A DNA stretch of 64,000 nt from Pseudomonadota bacterium (GTDB lineage Bacteria; Desulfobacterota; Desulfarculia; Desulfarculales; Desulfarculaceae), in the NCBI GenBank assembly GCA_018819925.1, contig JAHJPG010000078.1, positions 1-64,000 on the forward strand, read 5' to 3'. Below the pieces are notes generated by a model that did no database searches, was not told the DNA's origin, and saw nothing but the letters and a program-made list of their open reading frames with translations. Position numbers and translations under genes: made by a program. Below, piece by piece: positions 50,129 through 59,846 of this stretch. Numbering within the stretch: position 1 is the first letter of the stretch; the number at the start of each line of letters is the position of its first letter.

Positions 50129-51771
50129 AACTGGTGATCGTGGGCGGGGTGGCCGGGGGGGCCACCGCCGCCGCCAGGGCCCGGCGGCTCAACGAGGCGG
50201 CGCAAATAACCTTGATTGAAAAAGGCCCCCATGTCTCCTTTGCCAACTGCGGGCTGCCTTATTACGTGGGCAAGGTCATCAAACGCCAAGACGACCTGCT
50301 GATAAGCAACCCTCTGGCCTTCAAGGCCCGCTACGACATCGAGGTTTTGACCCGTCACGAGGTGACGGCCATCGGCCGCGCCTCCAAAGAATTGCTGGTC
50401 CGGAACCTGCTCAACGGTCAGGAAAAACAACTGGCCTATGACAAGCTGATCCTGGCCACCGGCGCGGAGCCCATGGGTCAGAACATACCCGGGGCCGGCC
50501 GGCCCGGGGTCTTCGCCTTGCGCTCCATCCCCGATGCCGACAGCATCAAGCGGCACCTGGCCTCGGCCCAGGTTAAAAACGCGGTGGTGGTGGGGGCGGG
50601 AGCCATCGGCCTGGAGATGGCCGACAACCTGCTCGACCTGGGGACCGGAGTAACCCTGCTGGAAATGGGCGACCAAGTCCTGCCGGCCCTGGACCCGGAG
50701 ATGGCGGCCTTCATGCAAGCACATCTGCGGGAGCGCGGGGTTGACATCCGGCTGGAGGCCCCCCTGCAAAGCATCGAACCCACGCCCAACGGACTGGCGG
50801 TCCATTTCGGAGAAAACGGCGGCCAGGTGGAATGCGGCCTGGTGCTGTTGTGCCTGGGCGTGCGGCCGCAAAATCTCTTGGCCGCCCAGGCCGGACTGGC
50901 CTTGAGCCCAAGCGGCCATGTCCGGGTGGACGCCCGCATGGCCACCAGCGATCCGGATATTTTCGCGGTAGGCGACGTGGCCCTGGCCCGCCACCGGGTC
51001 ACAGGCCATGGGGCCGCCATCCCCCTGGCCGGGCCGGCCAACAAGCAGGGCCGCATCGCCGCCGACAACGCCCTGGGACGATGCAGCCTATACCAAGGGA
51101 GCCTGGCCACCAATATCGTGCAATGCCAAGGCCTGGCCGCGGCCGCCACCGGCCTCAGCCAAAAGGCCGCCGCCGCCCGGGGCCTGCCCCATCTCGCCAG
51201 TTTCGTCCACGGCAACTCCCACTCCTCCTATTACCCCGGGGCCGAGCCGCTGTGCATAAAACTGATATTCACCCCTGGCCAAGGACGCCTGCTGGGGGCC
51301 CAGGTGGTTGGAGCCGGCGGGGTGGACAAACGAATCGACGTCTTGGCCACCGCCATTCATGGGGGGCTCAGAGTCTTTGACCTGCAAGAGCTGGACCTGG
51401 CCTACGCACCCCAGTTCGGCAGCGCCAAGGACCCAATCAACCTGGCGGGCTATGCCGCGGGCAACCTCCTCCAGGGCGACGTGGAAAACGCCGCCATCCA
51501 AGACCTATTCAGCGGCGGCCCAGAACAAACCATCATCGATCTGCGCTTGCCCGAAGAGATAGAGCGGCAAGGCGCCATAGCCGGCTCCCTGGTTCTGCCC
51601 CTGCCGCAGCTCCGGCAAAACTTGGACCAGTTGGACAAATCAAAATCCTATCTGCTGTGTTGCTCGGTGGGCCTGCGAGGTTATTTGGCCTACCGCCTAA
51701 TGCGCCAGGCGGGTTTCCAGGTGCGCAACCTCAACGGGGGCTACCGCTTGGCTGGGGTGAACCGCAACTGA
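50125..51771 (+). CDS. CoA-disulfide-reductase-like flavoprotein fused to rhodanese domain
   Basis: This 548-aa enzyme has FAD loop VIVGGVAGGATAAARARRL and the single active Cys42 in SFANCGLPYYVG, as in CoA-disulfide reductase and Npsr-type NADH oxidases. VVVGAGAIGLEMADNLLDLG binds NAD(P)H, DIFAVGDVALARHRVTG binds FAD, and the dimerisation domain carries SYYPGAEPL. A C-terminal rhodanese domain (from about residue 455) has TIIDLRLPEEIERQGAIAGS and the Cys loop LLCCSVGLRG. Such fusions reduce polysulfide, CoA-persulfide or CoA disulfide. It is coupled to the synthetase by ATGA overlap, which points to CoA-thiol chemistry. Confidence 0.92.
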   Translation: MKLVIVGGVAGGATAAARARRLNEAAQITLIEKGPHVSFANCGLPYYVGKVIKRQDDLLISNPLAFKARYDIEVLTRHEVTAIGRASKELLVRNLLNGQEKQLAYDKLILATGAEPMGQNIPGAGRPGVFALRSIPDADSIKRHLASAQVKNAVVVGAGAIGLEMADNLLDLGTGVTLLEMGDQVLPALDPEMAAFMQAHLRERGVDIRLEAPLQSIEPTPNGLAVHFGENGGQVECGLVLLCLGVRPQNLLAAQAGLALSPSGHVRVDARMATSDPDIFAVGDVALARHRVTGHGAAIPLAGPANKQGRIAADNALGRCSLYQGSLATNIVQCQGLAAAATGLSQKAAAARGLPHLASFVHGNSHSSYYPGAEPLCIKLIFTPGQGRLLGAQVVGAGGVDKRIDVLATAIHGGLRVFDLQELDLAYAPQFGSAKDPINLAGYAAGNLLQGDVENAAIQDLFSGGPEQTIIDLRLPEEIERQGAIAGSLVLPLPQLRQNLDQLDKSKSYLLCCSVGLRGYLAYRLMRQAGFQVRNLNGGYRLAGVNRN

Positions 51772-51813
51772 CCCCGCCGCCCGCCGGGGGGGCCGGCGAA
51801 TGCGCCCGGCTGG

Positions 51814-53079
51814 CTAGCGGGAAAAAAGGCCGAAAGGTAGATTGCCCCCGTCGTCAAAGGGCATGGCCGTAAGCGAACCCTCCAGGACGATGTTGTCCCT
51901 GGCCGCGGCCTCCTCGGCCAGGGCCTCTGATACGAACATCCGCCCCAACTCCAGGGTGTTCTTGATCCACACCACCCGAGCCTTGCCGAAGTCTTCAAGG
52001 CCCACGGTTTGCAGAGCGGTGGTCACGGCGGCGGCGTCCTGGTCATAGGACAAGGGAATGCGCCCCTTTTCCGGCACCGAGGCGGTGACGCAGTTCACCC
52101 GGGTCTTTTCCAGATCGATCTTTTCCACTAAGCGTTGGGCGGCGAAATCGGCGGTGCCCACGCCCAGGGCGTTGCCCTCGCTTTCCGGGGTCAACTCGCG
52201 CACGAAGATGCGCTTGAACTGGCGTTCGCTGGGCTCGGGGGTCACCTGGTTCATGATGCGTCCGGTCACATTGGAGTCCATGCCGCTGCCGCTTATGTTC
52301 TTGCCCATCTCGTCCACGATGAGCAGGTCCACGTTCTTGAAAGGCACCCGCCCCAGGAAATTACGGGCCTTCTCCAGCAGTTCCGAGTCGGTCTTGATGA
52401 ACTCCCGGGGGCCGCAAACTTTGAGATAAGCGGTCTGCTCATAGTGGTTTTCCACCAAGGCCACCCCGCAGACCACAGGCACCTTGTCCATCACCACCCC
52501 GGCGATGTCCCTGACCACCGTCTCGAAGCCATGCTGATAGAACTGGGAGTGGGCCAGTTTGGCCCCGGTTTCCTTGCCCATCCCGATGGTGAGCATTTTG
52601 CACAGGCCGCTCTCCACCACGCCCCGGAAGCTGGTGTGGGGCTTTACCCGGTTGACCACCACCACGTGGTCCGCCTGAGTAAAGTCGCGGCCGATGACCA
52701 CCGGCTGGCCGAAGCTGGTTTCCCCGATCTTATCGGTGGCGATGGAGGACTGGATGGGCGCACCCACCGTTTCCGGGGTGATGCCCAGGTGGGCCAACAT
52801 ATCGGCCTGGCCCTGGTCCGTGGCCCCGCCGTGGCTGCCCATGGCCGGCGCCACGAAGGGCTCGGCCCCCAGTTCCTTGAAAAAGGCCGCCACTGCGGCG
52901 ATGGCCTTAACCATGTCGGTGACTCCCCGGCTGCCGGCGGTGATGGCCACCCGCTGCCCGGGCCGCACCTTGGCGGAAAGCTTCAGGGCCTCCAGGCCCC
53001 GGCGCACCTCAAAGGACACATCCACGGCCGGCGAGGCCGGGAACTGGTTTTTCACCATGACAATCTTTGGAAAATTCAT
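51814..53079 (-). CDS. LarA-like (DUF2088) nickel-pincer isomerase family protein
   Basis: This 421-aa protein resembles the lactate-racemase LarA superfamily. GQRVAITAGSRGVTDMVKAIAAVAAFFKELGAEPFVAPAMGSHGGATDQGQADML contains the SHGGAT motif, and the HVVVVNRVKPHTSFRGVVESGLCKMLTIGMGK block carries conserved His and Lys residues. LarA itself carries a nickel-pincer nucleotide covalently on a Lys; related groups act as 2-hydroxyacid isomerases. No larB, larC or larE gene is in the window, so cofactor supply would come from elsewhere. ATG 53079 has AGGGG upstream. It is the last minus-strand gene, about 200 nt after the AOR gene. Confidence 0.75.
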   Translation of the reverse strand: MNFPKIVMVKNQFPASPAVDVSFEVRRGLEALKLSAKVRPGQRVAITAGSRGVTDMVKAIAAVAAFFKELGAEPFVAPAMGSHGGATDQGQADMLAHLGITPETVGAPIQSSIATDKIGETSFGQPVVIGRDFTQADHVVVVNRVKPHTSFRGVVESGLCKMLTIGMGKETGAKLAHSQFYQHGFETVVRDIAGVVMDKVPVVCGVALVENHYEQTAYLKVCGPREFIKTDSELLEKARNFLGRVPFKNVDLLIVDEMGKNISGSGMDSNVTGRIMNQVTPEPSERQFKRIFVRELTPESEGNALGVGTADFAAQRLVEKIDLEKTRVNCVTASVPEKGRIPLSYDQDAAAVTTALQTVGLEDFGKARVVWIKNTLELGRMFVSEALAEEAAARDNIVLEGSLTAMPFDDGGNLPFGLFSR

Positions 53080-53220
53080 ATGTCAGCCCCTGCCTTGCAT
53101 GCCATCCCGGCTATGCCCACGGGCGGCTTCAGCCGCCGGCCTTAACCAACCACGTCTATGGCTAATATAAAATTTTATCATCTTCGGTAGGCCAAAACAT
53201 GGCCAACCTCGCCCACATAG

Positions 53221-53258
53221 GGACAGCCGGCGCGATGCCCTCGCCGCGCCGGCTGTCC
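53221..53258. terminator. Long GC hairpin between AOR and LarA-like genes
   Basis: GGACAGCCGGCGCG and CGCGCCGGCTGTCC form a perfect 14-bp stem with a 10-nt loop just after the AOR stop codon. There is no U-tract on the minus strand, so it may act as an attenuator or an RNA-stabilising hairpin. Confidence 0.5.
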
Positions 53259-53278
53259 AAATTTCCGCAAAATCCGCC

Positions 53279-55114
53279 CTAGGCGATTCCCAGGCCGCGC
53301 AGGGTGTCCGAGGTGGGCACCCCTTCCTCGCTCCAACCGCGATGCTGGTAATAATCGCTGAGGAGGCGCCCCATGGGCGGCAGCTGGTTGGTTAGCTCCT
53401 CGCCCTCGCGGTTCAGGGTCATGAAACGTGGCGGCAGGAAGTCGTCCTTGCGGCTGATGCCCAGGCGGGTGTTGTACAAACGCTTGAGGTTGAAGACGCG
53501 CTCGCCGGCCTTCATCAACGATTCCACGTCCCACTGCTTGCCGGTGACCAGGGACATCCACTCCACCATGTTGTTCACCGTCACCGCCTTGCCGATTTGA
53601 GTAAAGCGGCACAGCAGCGCGCTGTCTTGCACGCACATCAGGTTCTGCAAGATGGAGGTGAAAGCCGCCTTGCCTTCCACTTGATAGGCGTCTTGGGGCT
53701 CTGCGATGCCGATCTCGGGCATGGTCAGGGCCAGTTCGTAGGGGTGGCTCCAACTGGCGTTGTGGCAAGCTCCCCGGGCTGCGGTGCCATAGGAAAGGGC
53801 CTGGCTGAAAAAGCGGCGGGGGTCGTGGGCCGAAGGCTCCAGGCCCTTGACATGCACCGCGAACTCGCTGGCGTTGTGGCCCAGCGCCTCGGCCATGGCC
53901 CTGGAGCCTTGGCTCATCAGTTCGCCTATTCCCTCGCGGCGGCCCATCTTGTCCACCATATCCACCATGGCCTGGGCGTTGCCCCAGGTAAGCTCCACCC
54001 CGCCGGTGTCCTCGGTGGTGATCAGGCCCTTTTCAAAGGCCTCCATGGCAAAAGCGATGGTGGCCCCGGTGGAGATGGTGTCCAGGCCGTAGAGGTTGCA
54101 CAGGTCGTTGGCCTTGCAAATGGCCTCCAGGTCGTCAACCAGGCATTCGCCGCCCAAGGTGCCCATGGTCTCGTATTCCGGCCCCGCGCAATCCAGGCCG
54201 GCATAGGGGCCTTCGGCAATCTTGATGTGCCGCCCGCAGGCGATGGGGCAGCGCAAGCAACCCTTGCGCCCGGTCAGTACGGTGTCGTGCAGCACCACGC
54301 CATTTATCTTGGCCACCCCCGGCCAACGGCCCTGCTTCCAGTTTTTCAGGGGAAAGTTGCCGGCCTTCTCGTAGTTCTCGGCCCCGCCGCCGGTGCCGTA
54401 CTTGCCAAAGGTCTCGGTGGCGGTGGTGATGTGCTTGAGCAGGCTCTTGACGCTTTGCTCCAGGCCCTCGGGGTCGGCCACCGGCACCGGGCCGTTGCCC
54501 GCGGCCACGATGGCCTTGAGGTTCTTGGAACCCAGCACCGCGCCCAGCCCGGTGCGCGCCGCCGCCCGCACCAGGGTGCCGATGTGGGGAACTCCGGCCA
54601 GGGGCGCCAAACGCTCGCCCGCCTGACCGATCACCGCCGCCGCCGCCTTGGGCGAAGTCTGGCTTTTCAGCCACCGGGCGGATTTCTCGGTGTCCTGCCC
54701 CCATATTTCGCCCGCGTCGCGAATCTCGGCCTTGTCCTCGTTGATGGCGATGTAGACCGGTTTGTCCGCCTTGCCGGTCACCACCAAGCCGTCATACCCG
54801 GACCTCTTGAGCAGCACCCCCCAGGAGCCTCCCACGTTGGACTCGCCGAAAATGCCGGTCTGCGGGGAGCGGGCCACGATGTGGTGGCGGCTCGAGGAGG
54901 GCACATTGGTGCCGGTGAAGGGCCCGGTCATGGCGATGAAGACGTTCTCCGGCCCCAGGGGGTCGGTGTCAGCGCTGGTTTCCTCGTAGAGCAGCTTGGC
55001 CGCCACTCCGGCGCCGCCAATGTAGGCGTCGGTAATCTCCGGAGCCAACTCCTGGGTCCGGACCTCGCGGCTAGTCAAGTCCACTCTGAGAAGTTTGCGA
55101 TGATATCCCGACAT
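53279..55114 (-). CDS. aor: Tungsten-dependent aldehyde:ferredoxin oxidoreductase
   Basis: This 611-aa AOR-family enzyme oxidises aldehydes to acids with ferredoxin, using W-bispterin and a [4Fe-4S] cluster. The N-terminal domain starts KLLRVDLTSREVRTQELAPEITDAYIGGAGVAAKLLYEE, and PSSSRHHIVARSPQTGIFGESNVGGSWG follows. The cluster ligands are C-x2-C-x3-C in GCLRCPIACGRH plus a later Cys in CVQDSALLC. ATG 55114 has GGAGGAAG just before it; the track start at 55276 lies inside the MoaD gene. It is preceded by a MoaD-like gene and a zinc ADH, consistent with an alcohol-to-acid route. Confidence 0.93.
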   Translation of the reverse strand: MSGYHRKLLRVDLTSREVRTQELAPEITDAYIGGAGVAAKLLYEETSADTDPLGPENVFIAMTGPFTGTNVPSSSRHHIVARSPQTGIFGESNVGGSWGVLLKRSGYDGLVVTGKADKPVYIAINEDKAEIRDAGEIWGQDTEKSARWLKSQTSPKAAAAVIGQAGERLAPLAGVPHIGTLVRAAARTGLGAVLGSKNLKAIVAAGNGPVPVADPEGLEQSVKSLLKHITTATETFGKYGTGGGAENYEKAGNFPLKNWKQGRWPGVAKINGVVLHDTVLTGRKGCLRCPIACGRHIKIAEGPYAGLDCAGPEYETMGTLGGECLVDDLEAICKANDLCNLYGLDTISTGATIAFAMEAFEKGLITTEDTGGVELTWGNAQAMVDMVDKMGRREGIGELMSQGSRAMAEALGHNASEFAVHVKGLEPSAHDPRRFFSQALSYGTAARGACHNASWSHPYELALTMPEIGIAEPQDAYQVEGKAAFTSILQNLMCVQDSALLCRFTQIGKAVTVNNMVEWMSLVTGKQWDVESLMKAGERVFNLKRLYNTRLGISRKDDFLPPRFMTLNREGEELTNQLPPMGRLLSDYYQHRGWSEEGVPTSDTLRGLGIA

Positions 55115-55128
55115 GGTCACTTCCTCCA

Positions 55129-55395
55129 TCAACCGCCGGTCACCGGCAGGAATATTTTCAAGGTATCCCCGTCGGTCACGGGGTCGCCCAGTTTCATGAA
55201 TCTCCCTGAAGAAAAGACGCTGAGGTGGGCCCCCAGCATGGCGTCGTCCTGATAGCTCAGGTATTTGGCGAAACACTCGTACCTGTCGGCCAGAAGCCGC
55301 AGAACCGCGCGCACGGGGATTGGCTCGGCCAGGCTGATTTCCAGGCTTGGCTGGCCGATCAGTTTTTCAAAGGCTTGGGAAAGCTCCACTCGCAT
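55129..55395 (-). CDS. MoaD/ThiS-like sulfur carrier protein
   Basis: This 88-aa ubiquitin-fold protein ends in the diagnostic LPVTGG (C-terminal Gly-Gly for thiocarboxylation). SLEISLAEPIPVRAVLRLLADR and DPVTDGDTLKIFLPV match MoaD. It would donate sulfur to molybdopterin. I prefer ATG 55395 over the track start at 55419. Directly upstream of the AOR gene (gap about 14 nt), it is probably a dedicated cofactor-sulfur carrier for this enzyme, as in other aor-moaD gene pairs. Confidence 0.87.
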   Translation of the reverse strand: MRVELSQAFEKLIGQPSLEISLAEPIPVRAVLRLLADRYECFAKYLSYQDDAMLGAHLSVFSSGRFMKLGDPVTDGDTLKIFLPVTGG

Positions 55396-55452
55396 GACCC
55401 ACCCGCTCCTCGGAGGCAATTAAAGCGAAAGAGCACATGGTTTTGCTTCAAT

Positions 55453-56478
55453 TTAGAGAACCAGCACCGGCTTGAGCAGTTGGCCGCCCAGGGCCTCTTG
55501 GAAGGCCTCCTCGGCCTTGTCCAGGGGGAAGTTCTGGGCCAGCACCGAAAAATCAATGGCCTGTTCGGCCATGAGATTTATGGCTTGCAGGTAATCCTGC
55601 CTGGTGCTGGCGTAGCTGAACAAAAGGCTGAGTTCGTCACGCACCGCCGGGCTGGGGAACCAGGTCACCTCTTGGTTGTACAAGGCCACCACCAAAATCA
55701 CCCCGCCCCGATGCACCAGGCCCAAGCTTGTCTTGAGGGCCGCCGCCGAACCGGAGGCCTCGATGAACAGGTCGGCCATGCCCGGACCGAAGTGAGAGCG
55801 CACCACTTCCTCGCTGGACTCGCCTTCCACTATGGCCGTGTCCAGGCCCAGGCGCTGGGCCGCCGGCAGGCGCACCTTGGCGTCGCGGTTCATGCCCAGG
55901 AGCAGGACCTGGGCCCCGTGGAGCTTGGCCAGGCTGGCGCAGAGCAGGCCGATGGGGCCGGGTCCGCTGACCGCCACCTTGTCCCCGGGCCGGATAACCA
56001 CCCGGCGCAGGGCGTGCAGGGCCACGGAAACCGGCTCCACCAGGGGCGCCAGGGAAAGGTCCAGGTTGCTGGGCAGGGGCAAAAGCTGGTCGGCCTTGCT
56101 CACCACGTAACCGGCCATGGCGCCGTCGAAGTGCAGGCCGATCACCTTGCGCTCCGGGCACAGGTGGCTGTTGCCCGCCAGGCAGGCGGGGCATCGCAGG
56201 CAGCCCTGTATGGCCATGACCGTTACATGGCCGCCCACCCAGCGGGAATCCACCCCCGGGCCGGTTTCCATGACCACCCCGGCGAACTCATGGCCCAGGA
56301 TCACCGGCGGGGTCACCCACTCATAGCCCGGGTCGGAGTTGTAGGCGTGCAGATCGCTGCCGCAGATGCCGCATCCGGCGACCTTGATGAGCACCTCGCC
56401 GTGACCGGGTACTGGGCGAGGCACCTCGGCCACCGCCGCCTGGCCGGGTTCCTTGCCGAATTTTACAAAGGCTTGCAT
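55453..56478 (-). CDS. Zinc-dependent medium-chain alcohol dehydrogenase
   Basis: This 341-aa MDR enzyme has catalytic zinc ligands in GCGICGSDLHAYNSD and GHEFAGVV, the structural zinc Cys set in CLRCPACLAGNSHLC, and the nucleotide loop VAVSGPGPIGLLCASLAK. LHFDGAMAGYV and LAPLVEPVSVALHAL are typical of polyol/sorbitol/threonine-type members. It starts at ATG 56478 with TAGGGAAG, 7 nt after the LivF stop, so it belongs to the importer operon and is followed by moaD and aor. An alcohol or polyol imported by the Liv system is a plausible substrate. Confidence 0.9.
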   Translation of the reverse strand: MQAFVKFGKEPGQAAVAEVPRPVPGHGEVLIKVAGCGICGSDLHAYNSDPGYEWVTPPVILGHEFAGVVMETGPGVDSRWVGGHVTVMAIQGCLRCPACLAGNSHLCPERKVIGLHFDGAMAGYVVSKADQLLPLPSNLDLSLAPLVEPVSVALHALRRVVIRPGDKVAVSGPGPIGLLCASLAKLHGAQVLLLGMNRDAKVRLPAAQRLGLDTAIVEGESSEEVVRSHFGPGMADLFIEASGSAAALKTSLGLVHRGGVILVVALYNQEVTWFPSPAVRDELSLLFSYASTRQDYLQAINLMAEQAIDFSVLAQNFPLDKAEEAFQEALGGQLLKPVLVL

Positions 56479-56485
56479 GGCTTCC

Positions 56486-57183
56486 CTACTTGCCGAGGTA
56501 CACCTTTTTAACGTAGTCGTCGTTGGCTATCTGGGCGCTGGGCCCGGACAGGACGACGTGGCCCTTTTCCATTATATAGGCCTCGTCGGCCACCTTGAGG
56601 GCATGGTTGACCTGCTGCTCCACCAGCAAGATGGTCACCCCTGTGTTGGCGATCTCGCTGACCATGTTGAACATGTGCTTGACCAACACCGGCGACAGGC
56701 CCAGGGACATCTCGTCGATCATCAAAAGACGCGGCTCGGTCATGAGGCCCCGGGCGATGGCGCACATCTGCTGTTCGCCGCCCGAAAGCGAGCCCGCCTG
56801 CTGGCTGGAGCGCTCCTTCAAGATGGGGAACAGTTCGAACATCTTGTCCAGATTTTTCCTGAGATTCTTGCGGGCGTGCTTGCTGTAAGCGCCCATCTCC
56901 AAGTTTTCCAGCACGGTCAGGGTGCCGAACAGCCTCCTGCCCTCGGGCACCAAGGCGATCCCCAGGGACACGATATCCTCGGGAAGCATGGCGTTGATAT
57001 GCTGCCCCTGAAAGGAGATGTTGCCCTCGCGGTAGGGGATCATGCCGCTGATGGCGGAGAGCAATGTGGTTTTGCCGGCCGCGTTGGGACCCAGCAGGGC
57101 GACGATCTTGCCCTCGGTGACCTCCAGGTTCACATCCCTGAGCGCCTGAAAATCGCCATAGTAGGCATCCACCTGTTGGATGT

Positions 57184-57190
<7 letters not shown>
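56486..57190 (-). CDS. livF: Branched-chain-type ABC transporter ATPase LivF
   Basis: This 234-aa ATPase has Walker A LLGPNAAGKTTLLSAISG, signature LSGGEQQMCAIARGLMTEPRLLMIDE and the LivF-typical ALVPEGRRLFGTLTVLENLEMGAY. It begins at GTG 57190 with GAGGAGG, overlapping the LivG stop by seven bases. It works with LivG on the LivHM permease pair. The substrate may be an amino acid, amide, urea, or, given the neighbouring dehydrogenases, an organic acid or alcohol-type compound. Confidence 0.93.
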
Positions 57191-57909
<719 letters not shown>

Positions 57910-57929
57910 AATTCCACCATTCCAGCCGG

Positions 57930-58913
57930 CTAGTTGTCCCGCGCGGAGGATTCGCCTGATTTTTTCTTCTTGAACCAAGGCGCCATCAACGAAACGATGC
58001 CGCCCGGTACGAAGTTAACCACGGCGATCAACATCAAGCCGTAAACCACGAAGTTCAGACCCTGCTGAATGGTCCCCAGGTAGAAGCGCAGGAACTCTCC
58101 CAGCGGTGTCATGATTATAGCGCCGATCACCGGCCCCCAAACCGTTCCCATGCCGCCGATGATGCCGTTCATGGCCGGCTGCAAGGAGAACAGGTCCATG
58201 GAGAAAGCGGTGCCGGGCTCGAGCACGTAGTTGTAGAACACGTAGAACACGGCGATCATGCCGGTGAGGCCGGAACTCCACATCAAGGCGAAAAAGTGCG
58301 ACTTGGCCGTGTTGATGCCCAAGGCCTTGGCCGCGTCCTCGTCGGCCGCCGCGGCGCGCAGATGGTAGCCCAGGGCGGAGCTGCGTATCCACCAGGCCAA
58401 AAGGATCACCAGGACGGCCAGGCCCAGGGCGATGTAGTAGAAGGGCATGCCGCTGGTGAAGGTCAGATTGAGCCAACCGGGCTTGAAAGGGATGTTGAGA
58501 CCCACCGATCCGTTGGTCATGGACCGCCAGTCGATGGCCACCATGCGCAAAACCTCGGCGAAGGCGATGGAAGCCAGGGTGAAGAAGGGCCCCTTGAGCC
58601 GAATGAGGGGGAAACTCAGGATCACCCCGCCCAGCATGGCGCAGACCGTGCCGGCAAAGATGCCGATCAACGGAGAGATGCCGTATTTGACGTAGAGGAT
58701 GGAGGCCGCGTAGGCGCCCAAGCCAAAAAAGGCCGCGTGTCCCAGGGAAAATTTGCCGCCAAAGGCCGGTATGTTCCAAGCTGCGGTCAAGGCGATGTAG
58801 AAAAACACCAGGGTGAACATGTGCAGGATGAAGGTGGAGGTGAAGTACAGAGGCACCGCCAACAGCCCCAGCGCCAGAATGGCCGCGGCTACTATGATTT
58901 TGTTAGTTCTCAC
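57930..58913 (-). CDS. livM: Branched-chain-type ABC transporter permease LivM
   Basis: This 327-aa permease has about nine hydrophobic helices. It shows the LivM motifs NIPAFGGKFSLGHAAFFGLGAYAASIL and GLTGMIAVFYVFYNYVLEPGTAFSMDLFSLQPAMNGIIGGMGTVWGPVIGAII. It starts at GTG 58913, overlapping the LivH stop as GTGA. The C-terminus is charged (APWFKKKKSGESSARDN), a cytoplasmic tail. Confidence 0.92.
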   Translation of the reverse strand: MRTNKIIVAAAILALGLLAVPLYFTSTFILHMFTLVFFYIALTAAWNIPAFGGKFSLGHAAFFGLGAYAASILYVKYGISPLIGIFAGTVCAMLGGVILSFPLIRLKGPFFTLASIAFAEVLRMVAIDWRSMTNGSVGLNIPFKPGWLNLTFTSGMPFYYIALGLAVLVILLAWWIRSSALGYHLRAAAADEDAAKALGINTAKSHFFALMWSSGLTGMIAVFYVFYNYVLEPGTAFSMDLFSLQPAMNGIIGGMGTVWGPVIGAIIMTPLGEFLRFYLGTIQQGLNFVVYGLMLIAVVNFVPGGIVSLMAPWFKKKKSGESSARDN

Positions 58914-59797
58914 TTTAAACCAACCTCCTCGGAGCCTTTACCCTTCCCGAATATTCCTTGGGGCCTGATGAGGATAGCAATGATAAAGATGCCGAAATAG
59001 ATCGCTTCCTTCAGTGCCGGGGAAACGTAAGTTCCACCTACCGCCTCGACCACACCGATGAAAAGTCCGGCCAGGAAGGTGCCGCCCATGCTGCCCAAAC
59101 CACCCAGCACCACCACGATGAAGGCGATGAGGGTGAAGGGGATGCCCACGGTGGGGTACACCGAGCTGAAGGGCATGAGCAACACGCCGCCCAAGGCCGA
59201 AAATGCGCAGCCGATGCCAAAGGCCAGGAGGTAGAGCCTTTGCACCTTTACGCCCATCAGGCGGGCGATGGTGTGGTCTTCCACGATGGCCCTGAGGGCC
59301 TTGCCGGTGTAGGAGTACTTGAGGAAATAGTAAAGAAGGGTGATGGAGCCCAGCGCGGCGAAGAAGGCCACCAGCCGGGGGACGCTGATGAATATCCCCG
59401 CCAACTCGAAGGTGCTCATGCCGTAAGGGACCTGAACCGTGCGGAAGTTGCCTTTGCACACGATCAAGGCCACGTTTTGCAAAATCAGGGAAAGGGCGAC
59501 GGTGGCGAAAATCTTCATGTTGGCCGAAGAGCTCTGGATCGGCTGCACGATGACTCTCTGGATCAGGACGCCGAAGAGGAACATCACCGGCAATACGATG
59601 ATCGTCGCCACATATGGGTCCATGCCAAAGAAATAGTTGAGCCAGAAGGTCAGGTACATGGCCACCATGACCATCTCGCCGTGGGCGAAGTTGATGATGC
59701 GAACCACGCCGAAGATCAGGTTCAACCCGATGCTGATAAGTGCGTAGATCCCACCAAGCAGGAGACCTGATACACAGACTTGGACTATCAACTCCAT
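58910..59797 (-). CDS. livH: Branched-chain-type ABC transporter permease LivH
   Basis: This 295-aa permease has about eight helices. It starts VSGLLLGGIYALISIGLNLIFGVVRIINFAHGEMVMVAMYLTFW, the canonical LivH opening. LIAFIVVVLGGLGSMGGTFLAGLFIGVVEAVGG matches the conserved C-terminal loop. ATG 59797 has a GGAAGTAGAG region upstream, and a 13-bp tandem duplication lies about 24 nt ahead of it. It is separated from the binding-protein gene by about 466 bp. Confidence 0.92.
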   Translation of the reverse strand: MELIVQVCVSGLLLGGIYALISIGLNLIFGVVRIINFAHGEMVMVAMYLTFWLNYFFGMDPYVATIIVLPVMFLFGVLIQRVIVQPIQSSSANMKIFATVALSLILQNVALIVCKGNFRTVQVPYGMSTFELAGIFISVPRLVAFFAALGSITLLYYFLKYSYTGKALRAIVEDHTIARLMGVKVQRLYLLAFGIGCAFSALGGVLLMPFSSVYPTVGIPFTLIAFIVVVLGGLGSMGGTFLAGLFIGVVEAVGGTYVSPALKEAIYFGIFIIAILIRPQGIFGKGKGSEEVGLK

Positions 59798-59820
59798 TGC
59801 TACTCTACTTCCATCTCTGG

Positions 59821-59846
59821 TTAGATGGTCCTCTTAGATGGTCCTC
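59821..59846 (-). repeat. 13-bp perfect tandem duplication upstream of livH
   Basis: TTAGATGGTCCTC occurs twice in tandem (59821-59833 and 59834-59846) just before livH. On the coding strand each copy begins GAGGACC. Like the duplication at 38830-38863 it sits right in front of a gene start. Confidence 0.8.

Noticed and set aside
53597-55252. 551-aa plus-strand ORF
   Set aside because: It is antisense to the AOR gene, which carries all cluster and pterin motifs.
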